Assembly (NCBI GenBank): GCA_951217055.1
Contig: OX578278.1
Location: forward strand, 44,033,574-44,097,573
Length of the DNA stretch: 64,000 nucleotides
Reading direction: 5' to 3'
From: Gerris lacustris
Lineage: Eukaryota > Arthropoda > Insecta > Hemiptera > Gerridae
In this document: positions 11,575-23,399 of the stretch, one piece after another
Layout: each line of letters begins with the position of its first letter
Position numbering within the stretch: position 1 is the first letter of the stretch
The notes under the pieces: model-generated
What the model was told of the DNA's origin: nothing
What the model saw: the letters and a program-made list of their open reading frames with translations, nothing else
Databases searched by the model: none
Program-made: the position numbers and the translations under genes

Positions 11575-11782
11575 CAGTGATTTTTAGACAGAAATTTTTG
11601 GGGGCCCTCCTCACCAAAAAAAATGATGAGCAAAAAAAAAAAAAAAAACCTCTTGCGTTTGCGTTCAGGATTGGGGGCCCCCCTCGACGTTGGTAATTCC
11701 AGTTATTTCTGGGTTTGGGGGCCCCCTGACACTGGGGGCCCCCCGCAATGCGGGCCCGCGCGGGCCCATAGTTACGCCACTG
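11575..11782. mobile_element. hAT-type MITE with 8-bp target duplication
   Basis: The element is 208 bp, starts CAGTG and ends CACTG, and is flanked by exact 8-bp direct repeats GGTTAGAC (11567-11574 and 11783-11790). CAGTG ends and an 8-bp duplication define the hAT superfamily. Read from the right, it begins CAGTGGCGTAACTATGGGCC, a very common arthropod hAT MITE end. The interior is rich in GGGGGCCC blocks and encodes nothing. Confidence 0.9.
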
Positions 11783-11894
11783 GGTTAGACTTTTAAAGGT
11801 TCGCTGATACTTTCTGAAGCTTGAGATCAAGATTAAGAGAAAGTCTTCAATAAATCTAGACTAGGAATATTGACGTCATTACAAACACAGCAAT

Positions 11895-12053
11895 ATGTCT
11901 GCTGAATCTGAAGATCTTGGTAATTCCCGGGTCCAGCGGGTACCAAGATTAAGACCTCCTTTTACAATTTACTCAACCAAGCCTTGTTCTGACTGCAATA
12001 CACCAATTTTAGATTTAATGCAAAATTCTTTAAATAATTATTTAAAACAATAA
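11895..12053 (+). other. Small unassigned open frame, 52 codons
   Basis: An ATG-to-TAA frame beginning MSAESEDLGNSRVQRV and containing CSDC. It is not AT-composed like its surroundings and has no visible splice sites. It may be a transposon relic; I do not recognise it. Confidence 0.2.
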
Positions 12054-12612
12054 CCTATGCATATTAATGAATATTATGAACGGTCTCAGGAATTTTCTCA
12101 AAAAAATGCCATCACAATGGTTTCTCACCCCACCTATACACGTTCTAGCCCCTTGCGATTTTTTTCATACTCCCAAGAATGAAGAAAACCAAAGAGAAAA
12201 CTTTTTAGGACCTTAAAGAGGGTAAGAAAAAATCGCTTTAGGCACTTTACCTATTGCTACGTTTCTATGGGTTTTCAAAACTGTTTTGGTTTCAAACCAA
12301 AATTGTTTCCATGAGAAGTTTCAAAACAGTTTTCACAACAATTTTGAAACTATAAACTCCCAGACTAGTTATAGTTGTCAGGCTATCATATTTCTGCTCA
12401 CCCTATACCTACAGCGTTTGTGGGTCGTTTTCATTCCTAGGGTACATTTGCTGTCTTCGCACTTTGTGTTCAAATTTCTTAGGATGTACAAGGAATTTCT
12501 ATGTTCTCTCTTTACAATTTTATACTTCTTAATGCAAGGAATTAGGATATATCTATTTTTTAAAGAGAAAGTCGTGCTTTATATATTAAAAAAAAAATTA
12601 AAAATAAAAAAA

Positions 12613-13227
12613 CTCATGAATGTCACTGTCTTCAGGCATTTTATATAATTTTGAAGAGCCCCCATTTTAAGGCCCTTAAAGTCACAGAACCGAATCCTTA
12701 ATCAGTGGTCTTATAAGGTTCTCTATTTACACCTAACGAAGAGATAATAAATTTAATTCTATTCAGTTTTTTGGAAAAAAATAAAAATAAATGTCCATAA
12801 GGTTAGTGCCAAAGTCGACCTCATGAATGTCACGTCTTTATCAGTGTCAGAGATTTTTAGTAGGATTGGGGATTCACCAAGGTACACCTCCCCGAGAGTC
12901 CCACAATATTTTTCAGTTGTCTTTGTGCCTTCATTCGCACTGGATCCTCCGCCAGAGTCTACTTTCTAAAAATAAATGGTAAGTATTTTTATAAATCCTC
13001 ATGAATGTCACGTTGATTTCTTAATTATTAAGCTTTATTAAATTATTGTAATTATTGATGAAGTATAGGGCTTACTTTACAGTTTAATTATATCCCAAGT
13101 TCAATTTTATAGCTTTAATAAAAATTTATAAAAATTTCATTTTTATTGTAAATCTCATGACCGTCGCAACTCATGAATGTCACTATATGGTCCGTGACAT
13201 TCAAGAGTGTTATGTGACAGTCATGAG
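12613..13227. repeat. Left cluster of the CTCATGAATGTCAC motif
   Basis: Exact direct copies at 12613-12626, 12820-12833, 12999-13012 and 13170-13183; variants at 13154-13167 (direct) and, inverted, at 13194-13207 and 13214-13227. Subterminal repeated motifs of this kind usually bind the element's own transposase. Confidence 0.85.
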
Positions 13228-13305
13228 AAATCTTATAGTTTGGTATCCTGTTTTGCTAGTTTTAATTGTCCATTAACTTAGAGGTATGACTAATTCTTTG
13301 AATAG

Positions 13306-14146
13306 GCTTTAACATCAGTGGAAAGAGTCAAGCGCTATAGAGAAAGAAGAAAGGCAGTTGCTAAAAGAGATGCTATTTACAAAGAAAAACGAGATCAAGT
13401 GAGGTAAATTCTTTTTTGTTTCCAGGAAATAAAAATGGTAAGAATCTGAAGATCAAAAAAAAAAATATATATATATATAAATAAATAATTTATTGTGGTA
13501 GCAAAACGTAGCCTGAATTAAGTATTTCAGTATAATAATGAAATGAACAAACCAGTGTGAATTATTTCAATGCAAATTATTTCAATGTGTGGACAGACTA
13601 ATAAGTGATGTATACTGTTTTCTTATTTTACAGAAATTCAAAATGGAAAACAGTATGAAGCCCAGAGAGCAAAGAAGAATAAAAAAAATACTGGAGAAAA
13701 TTAGATGTTGAACGAAGAAACAGAATAAAAGTACGTATGGCAGCAAAATCCACCATTCCGATTCCGGCACCACCAGAACTTTCTAGCATGTCATCAGGAC
13801 ATAGTAGAGGAAGGCGAGTACAGGATGCTAATCGATCCAGCACCACCAGAAGGAATGAAAAACTACAGAGTAGAAGAGCTAGAAGAAAAGAATAAATCAT
13901 TACGAAGGAAAATTTGGAGGGATAACAAACGAATACAGCGTCAGAAAATTCATCAGCCAAATTTACTTTCTCCCCTTAGCAAAGCAGTGCAACTTGTTGA
14001 TGCCAGTGTTTCTCACATATTGTGTACCTACTCACCAAAAACAAATATTTAAAAAAAGTGATGCTGCTAGAAAACTGGCGTTTTATGACAATTTGATTGA
14101 TACCCCAACACAAAGAAACAGATCTATGAAGGAGAGAAGGCTTAAG
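13306..14146 (+). pseudogene. Basic transposon-encoded protein, spliced and decayed
   Basis: A first exon (13306-13403, after an AATAG acceptor and before a GTAAAT donor) encodes ERVKRYRERRKAVAKRD and onward. It joins in frame to a second exon from 13634 (after TTTTACAG). The second exon continues the Lys/Arg-rich pattern with YWRKLDVERRNRIKVRM, then PAPPELSSM, then, after a frame change, ELEEKNKSLRRKIWRDNKRI, a likely coiled coil. Stops TGA and TAA interrupt the second exon, so it is dead. The block order resembles an invertebrate transposon protein family with YREK/YRER repeats followed by a PP.LS linker and coiled coil. The catalytic domain, if any, is missing. Confidence 0.55.
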
Positions 14147-14329
14147 TGATTTGACAGTTACACAAACATTAAGGCGTTACCACCTAATAGCTTGGGCAAG
14201 ATTTTATACAGTTATTTTAGCTATTTTTATAAAGTTTATAGTAAAAATATATGATATTAAAACTATTTATATAAAGTTTATAATAAAAATATAACTCAAT
14301 CGATAACAAGTATTGTCTTTCTTATTTAA

Positions 14330-14680
14330 CTCATGAATGTCACTTTTTCATTAATTAATTGAAAAGTCCTTAAAATTATTTTTTTCTCTACAATTTTTCA
14401 CAATTCAAATATAAATGTCAACTTGCAGCACAGTTACACTTAAAAAGCCAACTTCCTTATCAATACGAACCTTAATTCCATATAAGAGTCAAAATATTAG
14501 CAACTTTTTTGTGACATTCATGAGTTTTTTTTAAAAAAATACCTGAAATACTATATGAAGATAAATCATCTTCTTAAAAGTTATTAAAACATATATTTGA
14601 ACGCGTTTGGAGAGCTTCAGCAGTAAAATTACCTTTAAAAATAAATTGTGCTCGGGACAATTTATCGTGACATTCATGAG
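14330..14680. repeat. Right cluster of the 14-bp motif
   Basis: Direct copy at 14330-14343 and inverted copies GTGACATTCATGAG at 14511-14524 and 14667-14680, all exact. Confidence 0.85.
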
Positions 14681-15054
14681 GGGACATTGCTCTTTTTTGC
14701 ACTAAAAAAATTGCTAAAAAATTAGCAAGCAAACAAATTCGCAAACGATAGGCTGATTCATGAACTAGAATGTTTATACAACATCTAGGATTGATCAATG
14801 GTTTGATTTCTTCAAGTTGAAATTTTGTGTTGGGGCACTTTTAGAGACCACCAAATGTACCCTACAAATGAAAACGACCCTTGTATCAATTCTATTTGAA
14901 TTCAATGTTAACATGTTATTTTTTTATGCCTGTTAACATGTTATTTCTTCAAAACAGTTTCACTACAATACTAATAATTTGCTGTTGTAACCCTTAATTC
15001 ATTTAAAACGTTTCCATAGAGTTTTGAATACCCGTGGAAACATAGTAGTAATAG

Positions 15055-16940
15055 TTCAGAAGAATAAAAAAAATCGGGTACGGGATACCTCGGAACTTTT
15101 CCTCACTTCGGAGGTCACTAAAGTGGCCTCTCTACTGCGAAGCAGCAGGAGGAAGCAGCATTGGGCGTGGTCAGTACTTGTAGTATGAACTAACTGATTT
15201 ATTTATTATCATTTAAAAAACAACAATATATATATATATATATTATATGCATTATTTTTATTTATTTTATTTCATTCATTTAATTATTTTAATTTTGGCG
15301 GTATTTTGAAAGATGTAAACAAACTTTTACGTTTAACGAAAGCATCGTACTAATTAATACTACGCATAATAAGTTAATGCATACTTATGATGTATGATTT
15401 TAACTTTTAAACTAATTAATGGAATTTCATCGGTTATTTTTATATTTGTTCCTTATTTTCTACCGGGACCAACGATATGCTTTATGTCAAAAACGTATTT
15501 ATTCTTTCGGTATTATTAAGCATCAAAATTTCAAAATTCAAAAATCGATAACTTCAAAATAGCGGCCAATACAAAATTAAATTTGGTGGATTTGTTTGAC
15601 ATACAGAGAGGTACATTCTTGCCAAACAACTCGATCGGTCCACTTTTTGATTTTTTACGAATTTTTAAAATATTTGCTAATCAGCAAACTGGGTTCAAGA
15701 TGACGGAAAATGTTGATACCCTGGGCGCTACGATGATAACTCACATATCCACATACATACACACATACAGATGTCATGATGAAAACCACTCAGGAGGTCT
15801 TAAAAACACCCAAAACGGATAATTCAGTTGAAATCTCGAAAAAAAATTATTTGGGTGAAAACAATACTTTCCCTATACCATAGGTGAGGAAAAGTAAAAA
15901 TTTTCGACCAGTGGACAAACCGTTGGAACAATTACATATCATCTAATCAACAGTTTTTTGAAGGAGATAGGTAAATGTTTTAATAAATTACCTCAAATAG
16001 AAAAAAAAAAAATTATTAAATAATTCTCGTTTCTTTAGTGACGGTTTTCAGTATTGATGAGACGTAAATAGAAAAGTGAAAAGTAGAAGTAATCGTAGAA
16101 AAGTGAGATAAATAGTCAGTGCAGGTTTAAATCAAAACTGATGGATTTAGATTTAGATTTTCAACCTGTTCCATATTCTGCGCTGACATTATCTCTAACA
16201 TAGTCGTCTCACCGGCCCAGAAGATTACTCGTGGTTGAAAGCCGGCTTTGTGCGAGTACTATTAACTTATTCCTAGTAGAAAAACGTCTTACTTCATCAG
16301 ACTTTTTTTCCAATAAGGAAAAAATTCAAAAATGAGATATTTAGGTTTGCTTTAAATAAATTTATTTATGTTTATGAAAACTAAAACACAATCGCATATC
16401 AAACTAAACTAGCAATTTATTTATAAATTGATAATAACATAGCATTTTTAAGTATTAATTTTCAGAATACTATTTCGTATGGACAGCTATAGCACGTCTT
16501 ATTCATTTCTTAGAAATGCAATAAGTTTTTTTCTTGGTCTATACATCTAAAAAGTGTAGCAGTTATAAATCTGATTTAAATGGAAGGTCTTGGTGTTTAT
16601 ATATGCAAATGGGTGCCGTCTGTGCTTCCACTTGCCTCTCTGTATTTTTATTCACGCTTAAATCAGGGCCCGTTTTATCTGGCCCTTGGGAGGCCAAAGC
16701 AACATAGACGAGTACAGCATTCGAGCCAGTCTGTCATCCCTTTGATTCACTGCACAGCACAGGGACCGTGTTTAACCCCTTGTTTCCCTCTTCTGAGACT
16801 TTTCCCTCTCCGTTATGAAAAATAACTGAACAATATTATGATTTAAACCCCGGACGCCCAAACCAAGCAAGTCGGATGCATAAATTAATCTACGACCAGT
16901 GATGTCATTCCCATCAACTCTTAATACTTTTATTTCAGTG
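15055..16940. other. Intronic interspersed repeats
   Basis: 15440-15900 resembles non-autonomous repeats with a 'CTCGATCGGTCCAC' block and CACATACATACACACA. 15060-15180 shares a GGGTACGGGATAC block with the reverse strand near 40640. No exon was seen; the open frame at 16580-16825 lacks any recognisable domain. Confidence 0.4.
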
Positions 16941-16941
16941 G

Positions 16942-16951
16942 ACACACACAC

Positions 16952-17041
<90 letters not shown>
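16942..17041. repeat. CA/AT microsatellite
   Basis: A short (CA)n run followed by about 88 bp of uninterrupted (AT)n. Length will be unreliable in assemblies. Confidence 0.97.
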
Positions 17042-17044
<3 letters not shown>

Positions 17045-18581
17045 AGGAGAGTGTGTATTTATTTAAAGAGGGAGTTTCACTCTGTTTATCTTTAGATAGT
17101 ATTTAGCTCTTGAACCAAGAATTCTAAAGACTAAAATAAAAAATATAATAAAGAAAGTAGTTAAAAGCTTAATGAGTTTCTCTTAAAACTTTGCCCATTA
17201 AAATAGAAAAAAGAGCGAAACTAAAAAAGATTTGTTGACGTTTTATTTTTTTTATAACTTTTTTTTTAACAAAGTAAAATATAAAAAAAAGGATCATTAA
17301 AGAAATAACATTTTCTAAAACGGTTGTCAGTAAAGAAGTTATCAAAAAGATTTATCTTCAAAATTAATTTTCGAAGACCTTATCGTAAAAACAGCGACAA
17401 TTTGTGGCTTCAATATTTTTTTGAAATGTACATTTACAACATTATTTGAAATATAAAACTTAAACCTAAAGCCGATAAGAGTAATTGCATTCAACAAAAT
17501 ATGCATCTTGCCTGTAACGTTTACATGTCGGACGATATTTGAGAGGTTCAAATGTAAAATATGAGTTACAGGACAGGAAAAGATTCCAAATAGATGGTGT
17601 TTAATGAGACGAACATTTTTTAGTAAAACCAACAGCGACACCGCTATGAATTAATAAAGATCGTTAAAACTATTAAAGCGGATATTAGCCTTCTAGGAAT
17701 AAAATCAGGACTATATTATGCATCATTCATTCCGTTACTAAGTATAATATTCTCCAAATCGTAGTTTGGAGTCAATCTATATATATTTAGAAAATAGCCA
17801 ATAGAAACTAATTTATATGTATAGTAATTAATAAAAAATAAAAAAGGTGTAATAAATAGGAAAATAAACGTCGTACAAACCAATTAGACTGGGAAAGTCA
17901 TTGAACAATCATCAACCATAATGGTGCATTAATTTAATTATCCGTCTCTTCTCTCAATACGGCAGTGGAACCAGTAAATATTTAATAACTATTGTTCTAG
18001 AAAAAAAATTAAATAATAAATACTCGATTTATAGAGCAATAGAGTGAGTTTTAAGCACCCCAATTAGAAATTAAATCGGCCAACAATTGCGGACGCCATA
18101 ATAGCTCAAAGCCAACTTTTTTATTATAAAAAATCAAATTTAGCTCTATTTAAGGTAGAATCAATGAATGTACAACCGACACTACTTACAGTTTAGCCAC
18201 AATAGCCTCCAAAAAACTTTTTTTAAGGGGGGGGGAATATTTGTTTAACTTTTCGGATTTGTCCAGTCGGTTTGGGCCAATTTCCGACCAAACGCAAAAA
18301 ACCGCGAGTCTGTAGGTGGTCTAGAAGTTCCCAAACATTTTAATTAGCGAGTCTGTGGGGTTTGCTTACGGTGGGTCATCCTAATTTGTTTAGGTAATGT
18401 TTTATATACTTTTTTTTATAAAATTGTTAATAACTTTGGTTCTACTCAATATTTTTAGAAGAAACCAAGCCTACAAATTGCGCAACATGTTTGCGCTCAC
18501 CAGTGTTTCGTCATTGAGGGGAAATTCCCCTTTAGAGGGGAAAACAAGCATCTTGAGGGGGGAAAAAGGGGAAGAATAAAA
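17042..18581. other. Intronic sequence with scattered repeats
   Basis: 17610-17670 shares AGTAAAACCAACAGCGACAC with 55966-56020, so it is part of an interspersed family. Nothing else is recognised. Confidence 0.4.
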
Positions 18582-18846
18582 TACCACGGGGTTCCGCAAG
18601 CCGAGCGAATTTCCATTGGAAATTTGTAGTTCAATGTTGTGCAGTTTAAACCTCTTTGGAACTACTACTATTATGTTTAACTAAGCATTATTATAAAAAC
18701 CCTAATCTAACTAAAATATTTCTTTTAAATTTTCTTAACTTAAAATAATCCACACAATTGTTGTAGTTATGAAGGAAGTTTAAACTGCACAACATTGAAC
18801 TACAAATTTCTAATGGAAATTCGCTCGGCTTGCGGAACCCCGCGGT
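18582..18846. repeat. Foldback repeat, 70-bp arms
   Basis: Arms 18582-18651 and 18778-18846 are reverse complements with only a few mismatches (ends CCACGGGGTTCCGC and GCGGAACCCCGCGG), separated by about 126 bp of AT-rich loop. Confidence 0.85.
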
Positions 18847-18866
18847 AGGATTATTTTTAATCTTTA

Positions 18867-19337
18867 CTGACTCATTAGGAGGGGTTAGTGACGTCATAAA
18901 TATCCCATTTTCAATAGGCATCCTCATCTCAACGAGCTTGATTTTTTAGTCCAAGTTTCATGTTGATACGTCAATTCGTTCAAGAGTTATCGTGCTTACG
19001 TGGGGGAGTTATCGTGGGATCTTTATGACGTCATTAACCCCTCCTGATGAGTCAGCAAAGATTCAACAAAATACAAAAAATCAAACGAGGTATCGCTTCA
19101 TATGTTTTTTTAAGATCCTGAATCCAAAAAATGAGTTACCATAGCGATTCGAATAATAATTTTATAATAATAATAATAGTAATAACAACAATTTCTTGCG
19201 GATTTCTTGTAAGCACGATAGCTCTCGAACGAATTGACGTATCAAAATGAAACTTGCACCGAAAAATCAAGCTCGTTGAGATGAGGATCCCTATTGAAAA
19301 TGGGATCTTTATGACGTCATTAACCCCTCCTGATGAG
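18867..19337. repeat. Second foldback with three TGACGTCA sites
   Basis: 18868-19002 is the reverse complement of 19207-19337 (about 130 bp). A third, shorter piece at 19006-19062 repeats the ATGACGTCATTAACCCC segment. Each piece contains TGACGTCA, a CRE-like octamer. It abuts the previous foldback. Confidence 0.8.
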
Positions 19338-19399
19338 CGCCTATAATGTCTGGCTGGGGCGACAGACACACATACATACACGAAAAAATACGTGTGGTT

Positions 19400-20170
19400 T
19401 CACGGGACACCCGGTAGGAACGAAGTTCCTTACATTTTTCATTAAATATAAAATTATAAAATACGTACGTATACACTGCTAACTACCTATACATTGCGGA
19501 GTTAGAAAAGAGACAAAATTAAAAGTAACGAACTGTTTGTACCTAGCAGAGTTAAGGCATAATTAAAATAAAATCATTATTTGTATAATTAAAGCAAGCG
19601 TCTTTATAAATATATATTGAATATAAGAAAAAAAGGTGATTGTGATGAGTTTATAGTGATAGAGTATGTTTGTTAAAGGAGTTTGGATTGAAATAGGATT
19701 GTTTTCTACCTACCCGGCCAATTAATTTAAAATATTATAAAATATATCTCTTCCCTACTCTAGAGCTTCTGCTTGTATCAGGGTGAAATTTTACGTGATT
19801 ATATTTTATTTATTTAAAAAACAAAGTAACATTTTTGACATATATAACAAAAATAATCAAAACAAGTCAAGTAACAGGCTTCCTTAATAAATCTTTTTCC
19901 CGTCTTTTGAAGCTTACGTTTACGCGAGCGTTGCGCGTGAACGCTTGGGCGGATAACGTTTTCCAACGAACTCAGCCTGGGCATTGGTAAAATGAACATG
20001 TGTACCAAATTTCATCTTATAACTCGGTGATCTTTTACTCAAGTTATCGTATCAATAATCTGTAGATTTCGTGACGGATTTTGCGTGACGGTGATTTTGT
20101 GACGGTGATTTTTGGTCATTTTTTTCGGACTCACTCCCGGGCTCCAGAACGTGCCATAAGGAACTTCGTT
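19400..20170. repeat. Interspersed repeats sharing GGAACGAAGTTCC ends
   Basis: The palindromic block GGAACGAAGTTCC occurs at 19418-19430, and a GGAACTTCGTTCC block at 20161-20173. 19905-20060 reads, on the - strand, as the same repeat as 55740-55880 (TGAAATTTGG, GAGTTCGTTGG, GTTCACG..CAACGCTCGCG). Confidence 0.5.
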
Positions 20171-20793
20171 CCAAAAAGTTAAGGCCGGATTCTGTTTTTG
20201 GAATGTATAAAATGAAAAATTTTCAATTCTGACCAATGTACAGACAAAACATTAATTTTATATACATAGAGAGATTTATTAAGGGTAACTTCTATTGATC
20301 ACTAAACATATAATTTTACTTTAGCTTAAGATATAACACTTATCATTTAAATTTAACCTTTTACATTGAACTTAACGACCATCTCAAAAATTGACTTGAT
20401 GCAACACAACACTTAAATTAACTTAACTACAATCTGTACAATTTTTTTTTTAAGAGTCGTTTCACTATGCCAGAAGCAACTACAATTCAGTTCAACTGCA
20501 ACTGCAATTGAGCAAATCAGTTTGCTACTGTTCGCTACAAGTCGAAACCATGAAAACTCGACACCCATCAATAATAGAGCATATATGGAAGCAAAAAGTC
20601 AGATTTTACGACGCAGTTTTCATAAAAAATATACAGGTCAAGTGTGTGCTAGCCAGCACACAGCGAGGGTCCGTAGGCCACACTATATAGTGTTTAACTG
20701 TAAAGTGTATAAACAGTGTTTTTTTAAAATGCTAAAAAGCTTACTTTGAACCATTCAAAGGGTCTGATATTCTCAAAACGCACTCTGATAAAC

Positions 20794-20965
20794 AGTGGCG
20801 TAGGAATTCATTTTTGACGGGGGTGGCTCGGCACCTCCACTAAGGGGGGGGGGGGGGGGGGGTACATACTCTTAAGTAGGTGCCTAGGGTAGGTGCCATA
20901 CTACAACATACCCTCTCTCTCTCTACCCTCCCCCCCCCCCTTTTTGGGAAAATTTTGAAAATTTT
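20794..20965. repeat. hAT-like end and poly-G tract truncating the transposase
   Basis: CAGTGGCGTAGGAATTC at about 20794 resembles the hAT MITE end seen at 11782. A run of 19 G (20844-20862) and a run of C (about 20931-20940) follow. The Transib-like coding sequence stops matching its family at about 20966, directly beside this junk. Confidence 0.5.
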
Positions 20966-23048
20966 AAATTTTCGTCGATACCACTTATTTTGGATGCTAC
21001 TGCAGGGTTTCGAAAAAATGAACGGGCAGTGTTGCCATCATTTGTATTACCAAAGCCTTGTTTTGGCATATCGACCAAAAGCCCCAGTTCGCTTCTAAAG
21101 CCAGTAATTATTTTATCTTTTCTAGCTTTTACTAAGCTTTTATTTTCTTCTCCTCGTATCTGCCAATTCTTAATTTCCATCCTATAAGCTATATGCAAAA
21201 GGCACTCAAAGGATCTTATATACGCATGAAGAGAAGATATTCCTAATTCGAGAGCTTTAGGATTAACTAGACGAGATTGGGCTAAGTCGATATTGTTAAA
21301 TTCTTTTGGCCCAGCTCCACAAATGTAGCATTTCTGTGTTGATAAATTGGCCATCAAAGAATTGCAAACCTTACCATCCACCATAGTTTTGTGTAAATGA
21401 TGGTTGATGGTGATCTCTTGGTTTGAAATGGTTACTTTTGTTGGAGTTAAATTCCTTATTTGGTTATCTATTTCGTTGAATTCAGATTTAATCTTCTCAT
21501 TGCTTTCTTTAACGAACTCAAGCTTGATCGGCCTACAATACCGCGTAGATGAACTTCGATTGTTGTTCCAAATTTCAATTTTTGAATCTATACTTTGTGT
21601 AAATTTTAGTGGAACCAAAGAAGTAATTAATAAGTCACTATCAGTTCCATCAATTCCTATATTCTGTTTGTACGTACTTTGGCTTCCACTTCCGTCTGCA
21701 CCCCATTTATAATACAAATGAAATTCGTTGCTAACTGAGTCATTTTTTAATTTAATACGTCACCTAATACATCACTGTGAACAATTGATAATCTTTCAGC
21801 TGTATGATTTAAAAGATCTTGAAGTTCGACATTAGCTACTGTATCAGTAACATGTATAGAGTTTTCATTTTCAGGGTAACATTTCTTTTTTGCCTCTATA
21901 ATTTTACTGTAAGCAGGGAAAATATTTTTAAAGTTTTTGTCCACAACTGCCTTTCTTAGGTTAATGTATTGAGCCTTCGTTAATTTCAATTGGACAAATA
22001 ACGCCAACGCTTCTTCGTCAGAAAAAGAGCGATGAGTATCCTCACTATTTTGCTTCTCAATTTTTTTAATTCTTTTAGCTTTGCCTGGAGAGGAGGCTAG
22101 TCCCTTAATTAGGGAAGCAGAATCTCTTTTGCCAGACGTGTTAAGTTTAATTTCAGTAGCAAGGCATAGCTCTTCTTCAGAAGCCATGTGCAGTAATCTT
22201 TTTACCTTCCTTTTTTTAGTTCTCAAACTTGCTTCATTAAATAAAATTGGAGGACGGCCACGGCCAGAGCTAGTCCTGGCAACTTCTACAACTTTATCAG
22301 TACCAGTCTCAATAATAACCTCATTCAGCCATGCATCATTATCTTTTAAGAACGATGCAAAATACCAATTACTTTATTTCCACCTTGTATCCAAACATGA
22401 TGTTAAATTTTTTAAACTATTTTCTAAAACATCGTATTCTTCAAATGTATTGATATCCAAACCTATTTGGTTTATAATAAAGTTAATTAAAAAATTTCTT
22501 GAATCCACTAATGTTGGCCGAAAGATTGTATCCCTGTCTTTTAAACAATTATATAGTTCTCTCCTAGAGAAACATCTAGGTAATCCTAAAAAAAAAGTAA
22601 TTTATTAAAATGAAATAAAATTAAATAAATAATATTTTAGAACATTATGCCCCCAATAATTAAAGATTTGTATGCACACTGAATATTCTCAAATAACAGT
22701 GAATGTCTGTTCTTTCTTTCTACTAATTTCTTAAGATATTACCCAGTATCAGATTCGATGGTATACCCTGAGTGTACGTGCGTATATGGTGTAAATTTAT
22801 CTATGCGCATACTGTTCTTAACAAAAACTTCTTAAAGGCAAACAAAATTTTGATATTCTTGAAGTATAGGCTTGCCCCAATAAATCCATGTATATAACTC
22901 CCCATGACTTTTCACTACACAGGTATTTTCTTTCGAGTCACTATTTTTAGTGCAAATTGAATTTCAGTGAATTCATGGGTACAAATTAATTAAATAATCA
23001 ATAAAATGGAATAAATCATAACTACATACCTTGTTTAAGAGTAATCAT
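20966..23048 (-). pseudogene. Transib/RAG1-like transposase, two exons, disrupted
   Basis: Exon 1 (23030-23048) encodes MITLKQ plus a split Gly. A 444-bp intron (GTATGT...TTTTTTTAG) leads to exon 2 at 22585, giving MITLKQGLPRCFSRREL. Next comes an SGRGRPP AT-hook, a Lys-rich region, YYKWGADGSG with the first DDE-type Asp, TRYCRPIKLEF, MVDGKVCNSL, CYICGAG, a LHAYIRSFECLLHIAYRMEI block and GNTNDGNTARSFF. The order CxPL, YIC, LH....F, N.AR resembles the RAG1 core; related proteins occur in Hydra and insects. It is broken by an in-frame TAA (22374-22376, in WK*SNW), a one-base frameshift at 21747 and loss of the C-terminus at about 20966. RAG1/Transib membership is by memory. Confidence 0.62.
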
Positions 23049-23280
23049 GATGATTTATGGTGAAAGTTGTAAGAAAAACTATATTTTTTAAAATCAGTAA
23101 AAATGTCATAAAAGACTAAAAATTGTTGGGTTTAAATAATACAATAAAACACGTACTTCTGACGCGTTCAAAGTGCATTAAACATAAAGATAAAAACAAA
23201 TCATTATAGATATCATCTATCTGGACATCTTAGAAGAGAAAACAATAATATTTATAAAAATTGAATGAGTTACAAAATTT

Positions 23281-23322
23281 GATTTTTGTCCTCAAATTTG
23301 ATTTTCATTTGGGACCACTGTG
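23281..23322 (-). other. Recombination-signal-like terminus
   Basis: On the - strand: heptamer CACAGTG (23322-23316), 26-bp spacer, then ACAAAAATC (23289-23281), one base from the RAG nonamer ACAAAAACC. The spacer is neither 12 nor 23 bp, and A-rich sequence makes the nonamer easy to match by chance. Confidence 0.4.
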
Positions 23323-23399
23323 CGCCGCTGCTGATGAAGTATTTTTTGCCACTGAACCGGACTACAACCATATAAATACATCGAAAAGACCATAATTAT

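Larger units (their letters stand above)
12251..15054 (+). mobile_element. 2.8-kb DNA transposon with subterminal 14-bp array
   Basis: The ends are imperfect inverted repeats: outer blocks CTACGTTTCTATGGG (from 12256) and its counterpart CTATGTTTCCACGGG read backwards from about 15046, and an inner block around GGGTCGTTTTCATT (12422-12478) matched at 14819-14883. Inside are seven exact copies of CTCATGAATGTCAC, five direct on the left and middle and two inverted near the right end, and the remains of a basic spliced protein (13306-14146). I could not place it in a named superfamily; no target duplication is clear. Confidence 0.7.
20966..23322 (-). mobile_element. Transib/RAG1-related DNA transposon, right-truncated
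   Basis: Read on the - strand, the element begins at 23322 with CACAGTG, has a 274-bp leader to an ATG at 23048, a two-exon transposase gene, and is cut off at about 20966 before the C-terminal third. Transib ends start CAC(A/T)(A/G)TG, matching the RAG recombination-signal heptamer. The base 5' to the end reads CGGCG, compatible with a GC-rich 5-bp target site, but the other end is lost, so a duplication cannot be tested. Confidence 0.6.

Noticed and set aside
13628..13960. - strand open frame (110 codons) rich in Leu/Phe/Ser
   Set aside because: Antisense of the basic transposon protein; hydrophobic residues arise from Lys/Arg codons read backwards.
16580..16825. + strand open frame of 81 codons
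   Set aside because: No motif; the surrounding sequence looks like diffuse repeat and intron.
20794..20965. Complete hAT element next to the Transib-like gene
   Set aside because: Only one CAGTG end is visible; no partner end or 8-bp duplication was found.
22081..22608. Long + strand open frame (175 codons)
   Set aside because: It is the antisense of the Transib-like exon, whose - strand translation has recognisable motifs and splice sites.
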